From Marinobacter bohaiensis (GTDB lineage Bacteria > Pseudomonadota > Gammaproteobacteria > Pseudomonadales > Oleiphilaceae): a DNA stretch of 64,000 nt. The stretch lies in contig NZ_QGEH01000002.1 of the NCBI RefSeq assembly GCF_003258515.1, forward strand, positions 62,001-126,000, given 5' to 3'. Below are positions 16,778 through 24,966 of the stretch, one piece after another. The notes under the pieces are model-generated. The model was not told the DNA's origin and searched no databases. It saw nothing but the letters and a program-made list of their open reading frames with translations. Made by a program: the position numbers and the translations under genes. Within the stretch, counting starts at the first letter, position 1; every line of letters starts with the position of its first letter.

Positions 16778-17305
16778 GTGATTCCGGCCTGCCACTGGCA
16801 CCCCAACGCCGGCGCGGCCAGACTCTCGCACCCCGGCGCGGTGGAAGGCGCGGCGCTGTGGCTGACACTGGAAGGCTCGTTGACCCAGGCCCTCAAGGCA
16901 CGCTGTCGCGAGCATTTTGCCGTGGAGGTCCTGCGCGAATGCTTCGATCGCCCCAGCTTCGATGAAGCCCGCCTGCTGGGGCTGAACGATCGTGAACTCT
17001 GCTGGATCCGCGAAGTCCATCTTCGCGGCGACGGCCAGCCCTGGGTGCTGGCCCGTACGGTGATTCCCCTGGCCACCCTGAATGGCCCCGGCAAACGCCT
17101 GCGGCAGCTCGGCCGCCAGCCCCTGGGCGCCTACCTGTTCCATCACCGTCGCTGGCAGCGCGGACCGCTGGAAACCGGCATCGCTCGCCAGGCCGGCCAT
17201 GACCCGGCCATCGGGCGACGCTCCTGCTTCCGCCGCGGTTCTCACGCGCTCCTGGTCAGCGAATTCTTCTACTCGCAGCTGCTGCGAGCCAGGCCAGCGC
17301 TCTAA
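16778..17305 (+). CDS. ubiC: Chorismate lyase
   Basis: A 175-aa protein that aligns by eye with E. coli Ubi[11 protein letters not shown], an active-site region containing VLRE, the segment [22 protein letters not shown], then [11 protein letters not shown] and the C-terminal [20 protein letters not shown]. The Arg in WVLART and the Glu of SEFF correspond to the product-binding Arg76 and Glu155 of E. coli UbiC. It cleaves chorismate to pyruvate and 4-hydroxybenzoate, the first step of ubiquinone synthesis, and ubiA follows immediately. The GTG at 16778 is chosen because it gives a family-like N-terminus; the frame stays open into hpt (ATG 16733). No clear ribosome binding site is seen, so the start is uncertain. 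Confidence 0.85.
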   Translation: MIPACHWHPNAGAARLSHPGAVEGAALWLTLEGSLTQALKARCREHFAVEVLRECFDRPSFDEARLLGLNDRELCWIREVHLRGDGQPWVLARTVIPLATLNGPGKRLRQLGRQPLGAYLFHHRRWQRGPLETGIARQAGHDPAIGRRSCFRRGSHALLVSEFFYSQLLRARPAL

Positions 17306-17332
17306 CGTTCCGGGCCGCATTGGACGGTTCGC

Positions 17333-17362
17333 TTCAATCCGCTGCGCTCCGGCGGCTATAAT
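17333..17362 (+). promoter_or_regulatory. Possible ubiA promoter
   Basis: A perfect -10 hexamer TATAAT (17357-17362) sits 37 nt before the ubiA start, with only a weak -35 (TTCAAT, 17333-17338, 18-nt spacing). It could give ubiA a promoter of its own in addition to read-through from hpt-ubiC. Confidence 0.35.
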
Positions 17363-17399
17363 CGGTCAGCTTTCGTTCACCGGACCTGCCAGGGACCCC

Positions 17400-18284
17400 A
17401 TGACGCTCGACTTTCTGCCCGCCAACCTGCAAACCAAGCTCTCCGCCTACTACCGCCTGACGCGGCTGGACCGCCCGATCGGCTCCCTGCTGGTGCTTTG
17501 GCCGACCCTGTGGGCCCTGTGGCTGGCCGGGGACGGCATACCGGCGATCGGCAACCTGGTGGTGTTCGTGCTGGGCGTGTTCATGATGCGATCCGCCGGC
17601 TGCGCCATCAACGACTTCGCCGACCGCAAGGTGGACGGCCACGTCAAACGCACCAAGGCGCGCCCGCTGGCCACCGGCGAGATCAAACCGGCGGAAGCGG
17701 TTCTGCTGTTTCTGGGCCTGTGCCTGGCGTCGTTCCTGATGGTGGTATTCTTCACCAATACCCTGACGCTCTACCTGTCGTTCGGCGGGCTGGTGCTGGC
17801 CTTCATCTATCCGTTCATGAAGCGCTACACCCACCTGCCCCAACTGTTCCTGGGGGCCGCTTTCTCCTGGGCCATTCCCATGGCCTGGGCGGCGGAGGCC
17901 AACGAAGTGACGCGCCTGACCTGGCTGCTGTTCACCGCCAACCTGCTGTGGACCGTGGCCTACGACACCCTCTACGCCATGGTGGACCGCGACGACGATC
18001 TGAAGATCGGGGTCAAGTCCACGGCGATCCTGTTCGGCGAGGCGGACCGCCTGATTGTCGGTATCCTGCAGGCGCTGACGGTGCTGATCCTGGCCATGGT
18101 GGGCGTGCAGTCGGATCTGGGGACTTTCTATTACCTGGGGTTACTGGGCATGGCGGTGCTGTTCGTTTACCAACAGCATCTGGCGCGCTTCCGCGAACGC
18201 GAGCCCTGTTTCAAGGCGTTCCTCAACAACAACTGGGCCGGCGCCGCCGTCTTCGCGGGCCTCTTCCTCGATCTGCTGCTGTAG
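17400..18284 (+). CDS. ubiA: 4-hydroxybenzoate octaprenyltransferase
   Basis: A 294-aa inner-membrane prenyltransferase. The first Asp-rich motif is [15 protein letters not shown], and the second lies in [20 protein letters not shown]; both bind the Mg-diphosphate of the prenyl donor. The N-terminal [25 protein letters not shown] is a UbiA hallmark, and eight to nine membrane helices are visible. It attaches the polyprenyl tail to 4-hydroxybenzoate made by UbiC, encoded just upstream. The ATG at 17400 is chosen because the family begins about 20 residues before RPIGS. The frame is open further upstream, but that region overlaps ubiC. Confidence 0.93.
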   Translation: MTLDFLPANLQTKLSAYYRLTRLDRPIGSLLVLWPTLWALWLAGDGIPAIGNLVVFVLGVFMMRSAGCAINDFADRKVDGHVKRTKARPLATGEIKPAEAVLLFLGLCLASFLMVVFFTNTLTLYLSFGGLVLAFIYPFMKRYTHLPQLFLGAAFSWAIPMAWAAEANEVTRLTWLLFTANLLWTVAYDTLYAMVDRDDDLKIGVKSTAILFGEADRLIVGILQALTVLILAMVGVQSDLGTFYYLGLLGMAVLFVYQQHLARFREREPCFKAFLNNNWAGAAVFAGLFLDLLL

Positions 18285-18316
18285 CGGCGGCGACAGGAAT
18301 CGGCCCCGCCCGGCCC

Positions 18317-18350
18317 TTGTCATATACTTGTAACAAATGACGGTTGTAAT
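18317..18350 (+). promoter_or_regulatory. Pho box and -10 of phoBR
   Basis: TTGTCAT-ATAC-TTGTAAC (18317-18334) follows the 7-4-7 layout of the PhoB recognition site (consensus CTGTCAT-N4-CTGTCAC), with 11 of 14 repeat positions matching. Exactly 10 nt later is TGTAAT (18345-18350), a five-of-six -10. In PhoB-activated promoters the box replaces the -35 at this spacing. It lies 72 nt before the phoB start, predicting autoregulation. Confidence 0.7.
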
Positions 18351-18421
18351 GAGCCAGCAACACGAGTGGGGTTTCTCCTGAAACCCGACTCCATTCGCTG
18401 GTGATGACAGGGTGAAATGTC

Positions 18422-19114
18422 ATGACAGGAAAGACTGTTCTGATTGTCGATGATGAGGCATCGATTCGCGAGATGATCGCGGTCGCGTTGGAAATGGCCG
18501 ACTACGACTATCTGGAAGCGGCCGACGCACTGGAAGCGCACGCCATGATCGTGGACAAGAAGCCGGACCTGGTCCTGCTGGACTGGATGCTGCCGGGTAC
18601 CAGCGGCATCGAGCTGGCCCGACGCCTCAAGAAGGAAGAGACCACGGCGGAAATCCCCATTATCATGCTCACCGCCAAGGTCGAGGAAGACAACAAGGTG
18701 CAGGGCCTGGAGTCCGGCGCCGACGATTACATCACCAAACCGTTCTCCCCGCGCGAACTGGTGGCGCGCCTCAAGGCCGTGCTGCGCCGCACGACGCCGG
18801 CCGGGGTGGAAACACCGGTCGAGGTCAACGGCCTGCAGCTCGACCCGGCCAGCCACCGGGTGACGACACCGACCGGCGCGGTCGACATGGGACCGACCGA
18901 GTACAAGCTGCTGCAGTTCTTCATGACCCACCAGGAGCGCGTCTATACCCGTGCGCAATTGCTGGATCAGGTCTGGGGCGGTAATGTCTACGTCGAGGAA
19001 CGCACCGTCGATGTGCACATCCGGCGCTTGCGTAAGGCGCTGGGAGACAAATACGATCACCTGATCCAGACGGTCCGGGGCACCGGCTACCGGTTCTCGA
19101 CCCAGGCCGCCTGA
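18422..19114 (+). CDS. phoB: Phosphate regulon response regulator PhoB
   Basis: A 230-aa OmpR/PhoB-type regulator. The receiver domain carries the acidic pair in IVDDEA, the phosphoacceptor Asp54 in [14 protein letters not shown], the Thr of MLTAK and the Lys of [11 protein letters not shown]. The winged-helix DNA-binding domain ends with [14 protein letters not shown] and VRGTGYRFS, and [20 protein letters not shown] is the PhoB-type signature. Once phosphorylated by PhoR it activates Pho box promoters under phosphate limitation. The gene is followed by phoR (83-nt gap) and preceded by a Pho box with a well-spaced -10. Confidence 0.95.
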   Translation: MTGKTVLIVDDEASIREMIAVALEMADYDYLEAADALEAHAMIVDKKPDLVLLDWMLPGTSGIELARRLKKEETTAEIPIIMLTAKVEEDNKVQGLESGADDYITKPFSPRELVARLKAVLRRTTPAGVETPVEVNGLQLDPASHRVTTPTGAVDMGPTEYKLLQFFMTHQERVYTRAQLLDQVWGGNVYVEERTVDVHIRRLRKALGDKYDHLIQTVRGTGYRFSTQAA

Positions 19115-19197
19115 CCGGCCAAGTCCCGCCGGGGCGTTCCAGCATCACCATGTACCGACGCCGGCACCTGCGCCCGGCGTCCTGACGGGAAGTGCCC

Positions 19198-20511
19198 ATG
19201 CAGCATAACTGGTCACACTACTTGCGCCTGTTGATCGGGGGCCTGGTGGCCTTGGTTATCGTGGGCTTCTGGTTCGGCTACCCGCTGATCGGGCTGCTGG
19301 TCGGCCTGGTGGTGTTCACGATCTGGAACCTGTACCAGACCCGCCGCCTGCATCACTGGCTCTACCATCCCGACGATGACGACGAAGCCCCCGGCTCGGT
19401 GGGCCTGTGGGGCGAGCTGTTCGACGGCCTGCATCGCATGCACCAGAACCATCTACGCACCCGGGACCAGCTGCAGGCCCGCATCAACCGCGTACAGGAA
19501 TCCACCAACGCCATGCGCGACGGCGTGGTCATGACCGATGCCGACGGGGTGATGGAGTGGTGGAACTGGTCCGCCGAACACCTGCTGGGCTTCCGCCGGG
19601 AAACCGACCGCGGCCAGCCGATCCACAACCTGATCCGCAGCCCGGCCTTCAAGACCTATTTCGATGCCCGCGACTACCGGGAACCGCTGGAACTGCGCTC
19701 GCCGGCCAAGCCCCACATCCACCTGCAGATCCAGATCAGCCTGTTCGGCGACGACGACCGCCTGATCGTGGCCAAGGATGTGACGCGGCTGGTGCAGCTG
19801 GAACAGATGCGGCGGGATTTCGTGTCCAATGTGTCCCACGAAATGCGCACACCGCTGACCGTGATCAGCGGCTACCTGGAAACCCTGTCCGACCACGCCG
19901 ACGAAGCGCCGCCCAAGTGGAAACGGGCCCTGGCCACCATGAGCCAGCAGTCGGAACGGATGGAAGCACTGATCACCGACCTGATCCTGCTGGCCAAGCT
20001 GGAAACCGGCGAGCAGCACGTCGACGACCGGGTCACCGACGTGTCGGCCCTGATCCGCCAGACCTGCAGCGACGCCCGTGCCTTCAGCGGCGATTCCGGC
20101 CACGAGATCGACATGAACATCGGCGAGCGGCACTACCTGTTCGGCGACGAGAACCAGCTGCGCAGCGCCTTCTCCAACATCATCTTCAACGCCGTCAAAT
20201 ACACCCCGGCGGGTGGCACCATCAAGGTTCGCTGGTACACCGACCGTGACGGTGCCCACCTGGCGGTCAAGGACAGCGGGATCGGTATCGACCCGATCCA
20301 TATTCCGCGCCTGACCGAACGCTTCTACCGCGCCGATCCCAGCCGCCACCAGCAGACCGGCGGCACTGGCCTGGGCCTGGCCATCGTCAAGCACGTGCTG
20401 CTCAACCACGACGGCCGGCTGGAGATCCACAGCCACCCCGGCGAAGGCAGCGAGTTCATCTGCCATTTCCCGCGCACGCGACTGACCGAAGCACCGATCA
20501 AGAGCGCCTGA
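19198..20511 (+). CDS. phoR: Phosphate regulon sensor kinase PhoR
   Basis: A 437-aa histidine kinase. Two closely spaced N-terminal membrane helices (about residues 8-43) without a periplasmic domain are typical of PhoR. A PAS domain follows (about 95-195), then the HisKA domain with the phosphoacceptor His214 in NVSHEMRTPLTVI, and an HATPase domain with FSNIIFNAVKYTP (N box), KDSGIGID (G1) and TGGTGLGLAIVKH (G2). In this family phosphate status is read through the PstSCAB-PhoU complex rather than directly. The ATG at 19198 is preferred over an in-frame GTG at 19192. Confidence 0.94.
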   Translation: MQHNWSHYLRLLIGGLVALVIVGFWFGYPLIGLLVGLVVFTIWNLYQTRRLHHWLYHPDDDDEAPGSVGLWGELFDGLHRMHQNHLRTRDQLQARINRVQESTNAMRDGVVMTDADGVMEWWNWSAEHLLGFRRETDRGQPIHNLIRSPAFKTYFDARDYREPLELRSPAKPHIHLQIQISLFGDDDRLIVAKDVTRLVQLEQMRRDFVSNVSHEMRTPLTVISGYLETLSDHADEAPPKWKRALATMSQQSERMEALITDLILLAKLETGEQHVDDRVTDVSALIRQTCSDARAFSGDSGHEIDMNIGERHYLFGDENQLRSAFSNIIFNAVKYTPAGGTIKVRWYTDRDGAHLAVKDSGIGIDPIHIPRLTERFYRADPSRHQQTGGTGLGLAIVKHVLLNHDGRLEIHSHPGEGSEFICHFPRTRLTEAPIKSA

Positions 20512-20532
20512 GAGGTCGCCCGGCGGGAATCG

Positions 20533-21357
20533 CTAGCCGGCGCGAAAGCGGGCGATGAAGCGTGACAGGTCTTCCATTTTCTGGGGGTCGTCGTCGACGA
20601 AGCGGATCACCAGGCTGACGAAATCCGTGTCCTGGCGTTTTTCCACCGCCTGCAGCTGGTGCACGTAACCGTTGAGGCGGGCCATCTCGCCCTCACGGAA
20701 CTCGATGTCCACCACCGCCTGATCGAGGATGCCCGGGAACGACTGGTCGCGCTTGGCAATGCAGCGTATCTCGGTCAGGGTGATGTCCTTCACCACACAC
20801 GGCAGGGTGGATTCCGCGAAGCGCACGCTGGCCACGCTGCGGGCCTTGGGGGCCGGACGGCCGGCAGCCGGCGGCTCGCTGGCGCTGGCCGGCTTACGGG
20901 TCAGCAGCGCGGCGGATTCCTTGAACGCATCCGCCGGCCCCTCCATGGATACCCCGGACGCGCCCATCGCCTGTTTCAGCTTGCGCCCCATCACTTTGGT
21001 GATCTTCTTGCTCAGGCCGTCCGGACTGAACGGCTTGCCCAGGTATTCCGAGACCCCCTCCTGGACCGCCTCGACCACGTGGGACTTGTCGCCGCGACTG
21101 GTGATCATGATGAACGGGCAACTCTTGTAATGCTCGTTCTGACGCATCCAGCGCAGCAGCTCCAGGCCAGACATTTCCGGCATCTCCCAGTCGCACAGCA
21201 CCAGATCGTAGACGGTCTTGGTCATCAGGAACTGGGCCTTCTTGCCGTTGGTCGCCTCGGTCATTTCCATGACCGGGAAGCGGCTGCGGACGGTGCGCTT
21301 GATCAGGTCCCGGACGAAGCTGGCGTCGTCCACCACCAGCGCCTTGAGCTTTGCCAT
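20533..21357 (-). CDS. Response regulator with C-terminal PilZ-like domain
   Basis: A 274-aa protein. Residues 1-125 are a CheY-like receiver: VVDDASFVRDL, the phosphoacceptor Asp56 in CDWEMPEMSG, ITSRG and YLGKPFSPDGL. After a low-complexity linker (residues about 140-175), residues 178-274 resemble a PilZ-type beta-barrel, with VVDIEFREGEMARLNGYV and FVSLVIRFVD. However, the canonical RxxxR and D/NxSxxG c-di-GMP motifs are not clearly present (VKDITLTEIRCI sits where DxSxxG would be), so c-di-GMP binding is doubtful. No cognate histidine kinase is adjacent; it is convergent with phoR. A role in motility or surface behaviour is inference. Confidence 0.75.
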   Translation of the reverse strand: MAKLKALVVDDASFVRDLIKRTVRSRFPVMEMTEATNGKKAQFLMTKTVYDLVLCDWEMPEMSGLELLRWMRQNEHYKSCPFIMITSRGDKSHVVEAVQEGVSEYLGKPFSPDGLSKKITKVMGRKLKQAMGASGVSMEGPADAFKESAALLTRKPASASEPPAAGRPAPKARSVASVRFAESTLPCVVKDITLTEIRCIAKRDQSFPGILDQAVVDIEFREGEMARLNGYVHQLQAVEKRQDTDFVSLVIRFVDDDPQKMEDLSRFIARFRAG

Positions 21358-21497
21358 ACTGCGGCCCTTTTTGGAGTATTGCCCCCACTATAGCCCAAGC
21401 CACCCGGCCGCCCTGTTGCACAACCGTGTTATTCCTTAAAAAATTGTCATTGGCAGGACGTACTGGCGGTGTTTTCGGCCGGTCAAAACAGGCTACC

Positions 21498-22805
21498 ATG
21501 CGGATTCGCCCCGGTTACCAGCGAGAGGATGCCCCATTGAGACCACGGACTGCCAGACGACGGATCCCTGCCCCCAAAACCCTGTGCGGCCTGCTGCTGA
21601 GCAGCTGCCTCCTGCCCGGCCTGGGCCTGGCCGCCACAGACAGTGACGCCGCCAGCGGCACCACGCCGTTCAGCGACTGCATCGCCGGACTCAAGGACCA
21701 GGCCCTGCAGGCCGGCGTTACGCCGCAAGTCACCGCCGAGGTGCTGGACCACGTTACCCTGCTGGACCGGGTGATCGAACTGGACCGCCGCCAGCCGGAA
21801 TTCACCACCACCTTCGCCGACTACTTCAACCGCCGGGTCAACGACGCCCGCATCGAGAAAGGCCGTGAGCTGCTCAAGACCCACGCCGACCTGCTCGACC
21901 GGGTCACCCGCGAGACCGGCGTCCCCGGCCCCTACCTGGTGGCCTTCTGGGGCCTGGAGACCAACTTCGGCAGTTATTTCGGCAAGATGCCGGTACCCAG
22001 CGCGCTCGCTACCCTGGCCTGCGATCACCGCCGCAGCAGCTACTTCTCCGGCGAACTGATTTCCGCCCTGCGCATCATCGACGAGGGCGCGATCGAGCCG
22101 GACCAGATGGAAGGTTCCTGGGCCGGCGCCATGGGCCACGTGCAGTTCATGCCTTCGGTGTTCCTGCGCTACGCGGTGGATGCCGACGGCGACGGCAAGC
22201 GCGATCTCTGGCACAGCGTGCCGGACGCCATGATGTCCGCGGGCAATTTCCTCAATAACCTGGGCTGGGACGGCGACTATCGCTGGGGCCGTGAGGTGAT
22301 CCTGCCGGACGGATTCGACTACAGCCGGGCCGGTCTCAAACGCGCGCGCCCGCTCTCCGAGTGGCGCAGTCTGGGCCTGACCGACGCTTTCGGTAACCCA
22401 CTGGCGCATGCCGACATTGAGGCGGCGCTGCTGGTACCGGCCGGCCACGAGGGCCCCGCGTTCCTCGTCTACCACAACTTCGACGTGATCATGGGCTGGA
22501 ACCGCTCGGAGTATTACGCACTGGCGGTCGGCAATCTGGCGGATCGCATCGCCGGTGCAGGTGGTCTGCAGAACCCGCCGCCCACCGACCTGCCGCGCCT
22601 GTCCCGGCAGGACATCCAGGCCCTGCAAACGGCCCTCAACGATCAGGGTTATGACAGCGGTACACCGGACGGCATCCTGGGCCCGGCCACCCGCGGCGCC
22701 ATCCGCGATTTCCAGAAAGACCGCAACCTGATCGCCGACGGCTACCCCGCCCCCTCGGTCTTCGAGGCTCTCAACATCCAACTGAGCGACCCGGAAGCCA
22801 GCTGA
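21498..22805 (+). CDS. Lytic murein transglycosylase (MltB family) with peptidoglycan-binding domain
   Basis: A 435-aa protein. The N-terminal signal peptide (TLCGLLLSSCLLPGLGLAA) follows a basic region. The catalytic domain of the SLT_2/MltB family spans about residues 50-355, with the catalytic Glu154 in FWGLETNFGSYFGK and the downstream AMGHVQFMPSVFLRYAVDADGDGKRDLW block. A C-terminal PG_binding_1 domain (about 370-430) carries LQTALNDQGYDSGTPDGILG and GAIRDFQ. It cleaves glycan strands of peptidoglycan with 1,6-anhydro product formation. A TTG at 21537, preceded by GAGAGG, is an alternative start that keeps the signal peptide. The lipobox-like LLSSC is not followed convincingly, so membrane anchoring is uncertain. 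Confidence 0.9.
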   Translation: MRIRPGYQREDAPLRPRTARRRIPAPKTLCGLLLSSCLLPGLGLAATDSDAASGTTPFSDCIAGLKDQALQAGVTPQVTAEVLDHVTLLDRVIELDRRQPEFTTTFADYFNRRVNDARIEKGRELLKTHADLLDRVTRETGVPGPYLVAFWGLETNFGSYFGKMPVPSALATLACDHRRSSYFSGELISALRIIDEGAIEPDQMEGSWAGAMGHVQFMPSVFLRYAVDADGDGKRDLWHSVPDAMMSAGNFLNNLGWDGDYRWGREVILPDGFDYSRAGLKRARPLSEWRSLGLTDAFGNPLAHADIEAALLVPAGHEGPAFLVYHNFDVIMGWNRSEYYALAVGNLADRIAGAGGLQNPPPTDLPRLSRQDIQALQTALNDQGYDSGTPDGILGPATRGAIRDFQKDRNLIADGYPAPSVFEALNIQLSDPEAS

Positions 22806-23354
22806 ATGGACGACAAACCCGACATCCTCGACACCCGCCTGGTGGCCCGCAGCCGATTGTTCGGCATCGAATCGGTGCACCTGCGCTTCAGCAACGGCGA
22901 GGAACGTGAGTTCGAACGCCTGCGCACACCGCCCCTGGCTGGCGTCATGTGCGTGCCCCTGCTGGACGACGATACGGTGGTGATGATCCGCGAATACGGC
23001 GTCGGCGTGGAAGCCTACCAGCTCACCCTGCCCAAGGGCGCCTACGAGCATGGCGAGGACTGGCGCGACGCGGCCAACCGCGAGTTGAAGGAAGAAATCG
23101 GCTACGGCGCCGGTCATCTGGAACGGCTCAAGGACATGACCCTGTCACCGGGCTACATGGGCCATCATATCCGCGCAGTCATCGCCCGCGACCTTTACGA
23201 GGAAAGCCTGCCGGGGGACGAACCGGAGCCGCTGGAAGTGGTGACCTGGAAGCTGTCGGAGCTGGAGCAGCTGGTGGCGCGGGAAGACGTGACCGAAGCG
23301 CGGGTGATCGCGGCGCTGTTCATGGTGCGCGACCGCCTGGCCCGCCGGGGATAA
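22806..23354 (+). CDS. nudE: ADP compounds hydrolase NudE
   Basis: A 182-aa Nudix hydrolase. The Nudix box spans residues 78-100 (Gly78, Glu84, then RELKEEIGY), with the E. coli NudE-type flanks YQLTLPKGAYEHGED and LSPGYMGHHIR. E. coli NudE (186 aa) hydrolyses ADP-ribose, NADH and diadenosine polyphosphates to AMP. The ATG directly follows the TGA of the transglycosylase gene, so the two genes are transcribed and probably translationally coupled, although their functions are not obviously related. In many relatives nudE neighbours cysQ; that gene is not here. Confidence 0.9.
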   Translation: MDDKPDILDTRLVARSRLFGIESVHLRFSNGEEREFERLRTPPLAGVMCVPLLDDDTVVMIREYGVGVEAYQLTLPKGAYEHGEDWRDAANRELKEEIGYGAGHLERLKDMTLSPGYMGHHIRAVIARDLYEESLPGDEPEPLEVVTWKLSELEQLVAREDVTEARVIAALFMVRDRLARRG

Positions 23355-23360
23355 GGCAAA

Positions 23361-23382
23361 CAGCGCCCCGGGTGGGGCGCTG
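23361..23382. terminator. Hairpin between convergent nudE and the PEP-CTERM gene
   Basis: A perfect 9-bp stem (CAGCGCCCC / GGGGCGCTG, 4-nt loop) lies between the stops of the two convergent genes. A short T-run follows on the minus strand only. It may serve both directions. Confidence 0.6.
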
Positions 23383-23392
23383 CAAATCGCCG

Positions 23393-23965
23393 TCAGGCAG
23401 CCAGTGACGACTGGCGACGGCGGCGGCTGCAGGCGAACGCCAGCAGACCGGTGCCCAGCAGGGCCAAAGTGCCAGGTTCCGGCACGGACTTATAGGTGAT
23501 CTCGAGGACCGACTTCTTGATGTAGAAATCGCCACCCAGCGATTTCAGGGTCACACCGAACATACCGTCGGCCAGGGAGGCCACATCGATGTCATAGCCG
23601 TAGGCACCGCTATCGACGCCACCGATGTCCCAGTCGCCGTTTTCGGTGTAACCGAAACCGAACTCCCAGGTCCAGGGTTTGAAGATGTTGTCGTGCTCAT
23701 CGTCCTTGAGGTACAGCGTCAGAGTACCGGTCAACAGCTCGCTCGCGGCCGGATCGAACACATACTGGTGCTTCCAGGACACGTGGTCGAGGAAACCTTC
23801 CAGCTTGTTCACATAACGACCGCCGTAACTTTGCAGGTCTTCCGGCGCGTCCGTCGCATCGCTCAGGAACTTGGTGGTATCCGTCAGCGTGATCACGGTC
23901 GCATTGGCGGAACCGCCAGCCAGCAACAGCAGCGCAGCGCCCAGCATCGCTAGGTATCTTTTCAT
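23393..23965 (-). CDS. PEP-CTERM sorting-domain protein
   Basis: A 190-aa exported protein. Residues 1-22 are a signal peptide (LAMLGAALLLLAGGSANA). The C-terminus is a textbook PEP-CTERM sorting signal: VPEPGTLALLGTGLLAFACS followed by RRRR. In this system exosortase (EpsH/XrtA) recognises PEP, and the protein is processed at the surface in exopolysaccharide-producing bacteria. The central region is beta-rich, with LTGTLTLYLKDDEHDN and EFGFGYTENGDWDIGG, and belongs to no family I can name. No exosortase gene is in this window, so it must act with one elsewhere. A sigma-54-type promoter lies about 60 nt upstream, as seen for other PEP-CTERM genes. Confidence 0.88.
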   Translation of the reverse strand: MKRYLAMLGAALLLLAGGSANATVITLTDTTKFLSDATDAPEDLQSYGGRYVNKLEGFLDHVSWKHQYVFDPAASELLTGTLTLYLKDDEHDNIFKPWTWEFGFGYTENGDWDIGGVDSGAYGYDIDVASLADGMFGVTLKSLGGDFYIKKSVLEITYKSVPEPGTLALLGTGLLAFACSRRRRQSSLAA

Positions 23966-24024
23966 GGCAAAATTCCTTGTTTCGGTTCTTTTTGGGAGAA
24001 GGCAGTGGCCCTCAGACCGTGATT

Positions 24025-24040
24025 AGCAATCGTCAGGCCA
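24025..24040 (-). promoter_or_regulatory. Sigma-54 (-24/-12) promoter of the PEP-CTERM gene
   Basis: On the minus strand the sequence reads TGGCCTGACGATTGCT: the -24 TGGC and the -12 TTGC are separated by exactly 7 nt, as required by the sigma-54 consensus TGGCAC-N5-TTGC. The predicted transcript would start near 24014, leaving a 50-nt leader before the ATG at 23965. The rest of the 296-bp gap is AT-rich (24040-24110) and holds no gene. Confidence 0.6.
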
Positions 24041-24261
24041 ATTCTTAACCTCATGTTTTTAAATTATTTTATTCGGAATCTTGACGCCGACTTGTAAAGA
24101 AACCCGACGAATTATCAGCTTTGCCGGCAGGCCGTTCGACGCCGGTCACCCCCGGTAAACGGGCGCTGCTCCGGTGCCGGCCATCGACGCTCTGCGCCTT
24201 TCCCGGTAACCTGCCGGCACCGCGCCATTGCGGCCGCCCAGCAACCCGTGGACTCCCGACC

Positions 24262-24954
24262 ATGCGCCTCGACTTTTTCCTCGCCAACGCCGCCGACATG
24301 ACTCGCAAGGAAGCCCGCCGCTGCATCCTCGGCCGTCGCGTCACCATCAACGACGAGCTGTGCCGCAAAGCGGCCACACACCTGGCGGACGGCGACGTCG
24401 TCGAACTCGACGGCCAGCCGCTGACACTTCCCGGTGAACGCTACCTGATGCTGAACAAACCGGCCGATGTGGTCAGCGTCACCCGGGACGGCGAACACAC
24501 GACCGTGACCGATCTGCTGCCGCCGGAACTGCGCCGCAACCTGCACGTGGCCGGCCGGCTCGATCTGGACACCACCGGTCTGGTGCTGCTGACGACGGAC
24601 GGCCAGTGGTCACACCGGGTCACGTCGCCCAGGGCAAAGTGCAGCAAACGCTATCGGGTCGAGCTGGCGGAACCCTGGACGCCGGACATGGTGAGCGCCC
24701 TGGAGCAGGGCGTGACGCTGAAAAGCGATGACCGGCCGACCGCGCCGGCCGGTGTCGAGCCGTTATCGGAGAAGCAGCTGCGACTGACCCTCAGCGAGGG
24801 GCGCTACCATCAGGTCAAGCGCATGCTGGCGGCCGTGGGCAATCACGTGACCGGATTACACCGGGAAGCGATTGGCGCGGTTACGCTGGACCCGGAGCTG
24901 GGTCCCGGAGAATACCGTTCGCTGACCGAGGCGGAAATCGACAGCTTCCGATAG
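24262..24954 (+). CDS. rsuA: 16S rRNA pseudouridine(516) synthase
   Basis: A 230-aa protein, nearly the 231 aa of E. coli RsuA. An N-terminal S4 RNA-binding domain (MRLDFFLANAADMTRKEARRC) is followed by the synthase domain, with catalytic Asp101 in AGRLDLDTTGLVLLT, the conserved YLMLNKPADVVSV strand and the C-terminal EGRYHQVKRMLAAVGNHV block. It isomerises U516 of 16S rRNA. The start at 24262 is chosen by comparison with RsuA, since the frame stays open to 24121. No operon partner; the next gene is convergent. Confidence 0.9.
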   Translation: MRLDFFLANAADMTRKEARRCILGRRVTINDELCRKAATHLADGDVVELDGQPLTLPGERYLMLNKPADVVSVTRDGEHTTVTDLLPPELRRNLHVAGRLDLDTTGLVLLTTDGQWSHRVTSPRAKCSKRYRVELAEPWTPDMVSALEQGVTLKSDDRPTAPAGVEPLSEKQLRLTLSEGRYHQVKRMLAAVGNHVTGLHREAIGAVTLDPELGPGEYRSLTEAEIDSFR

Positions 24955-24966
24955 GAAAGCTGGGGG

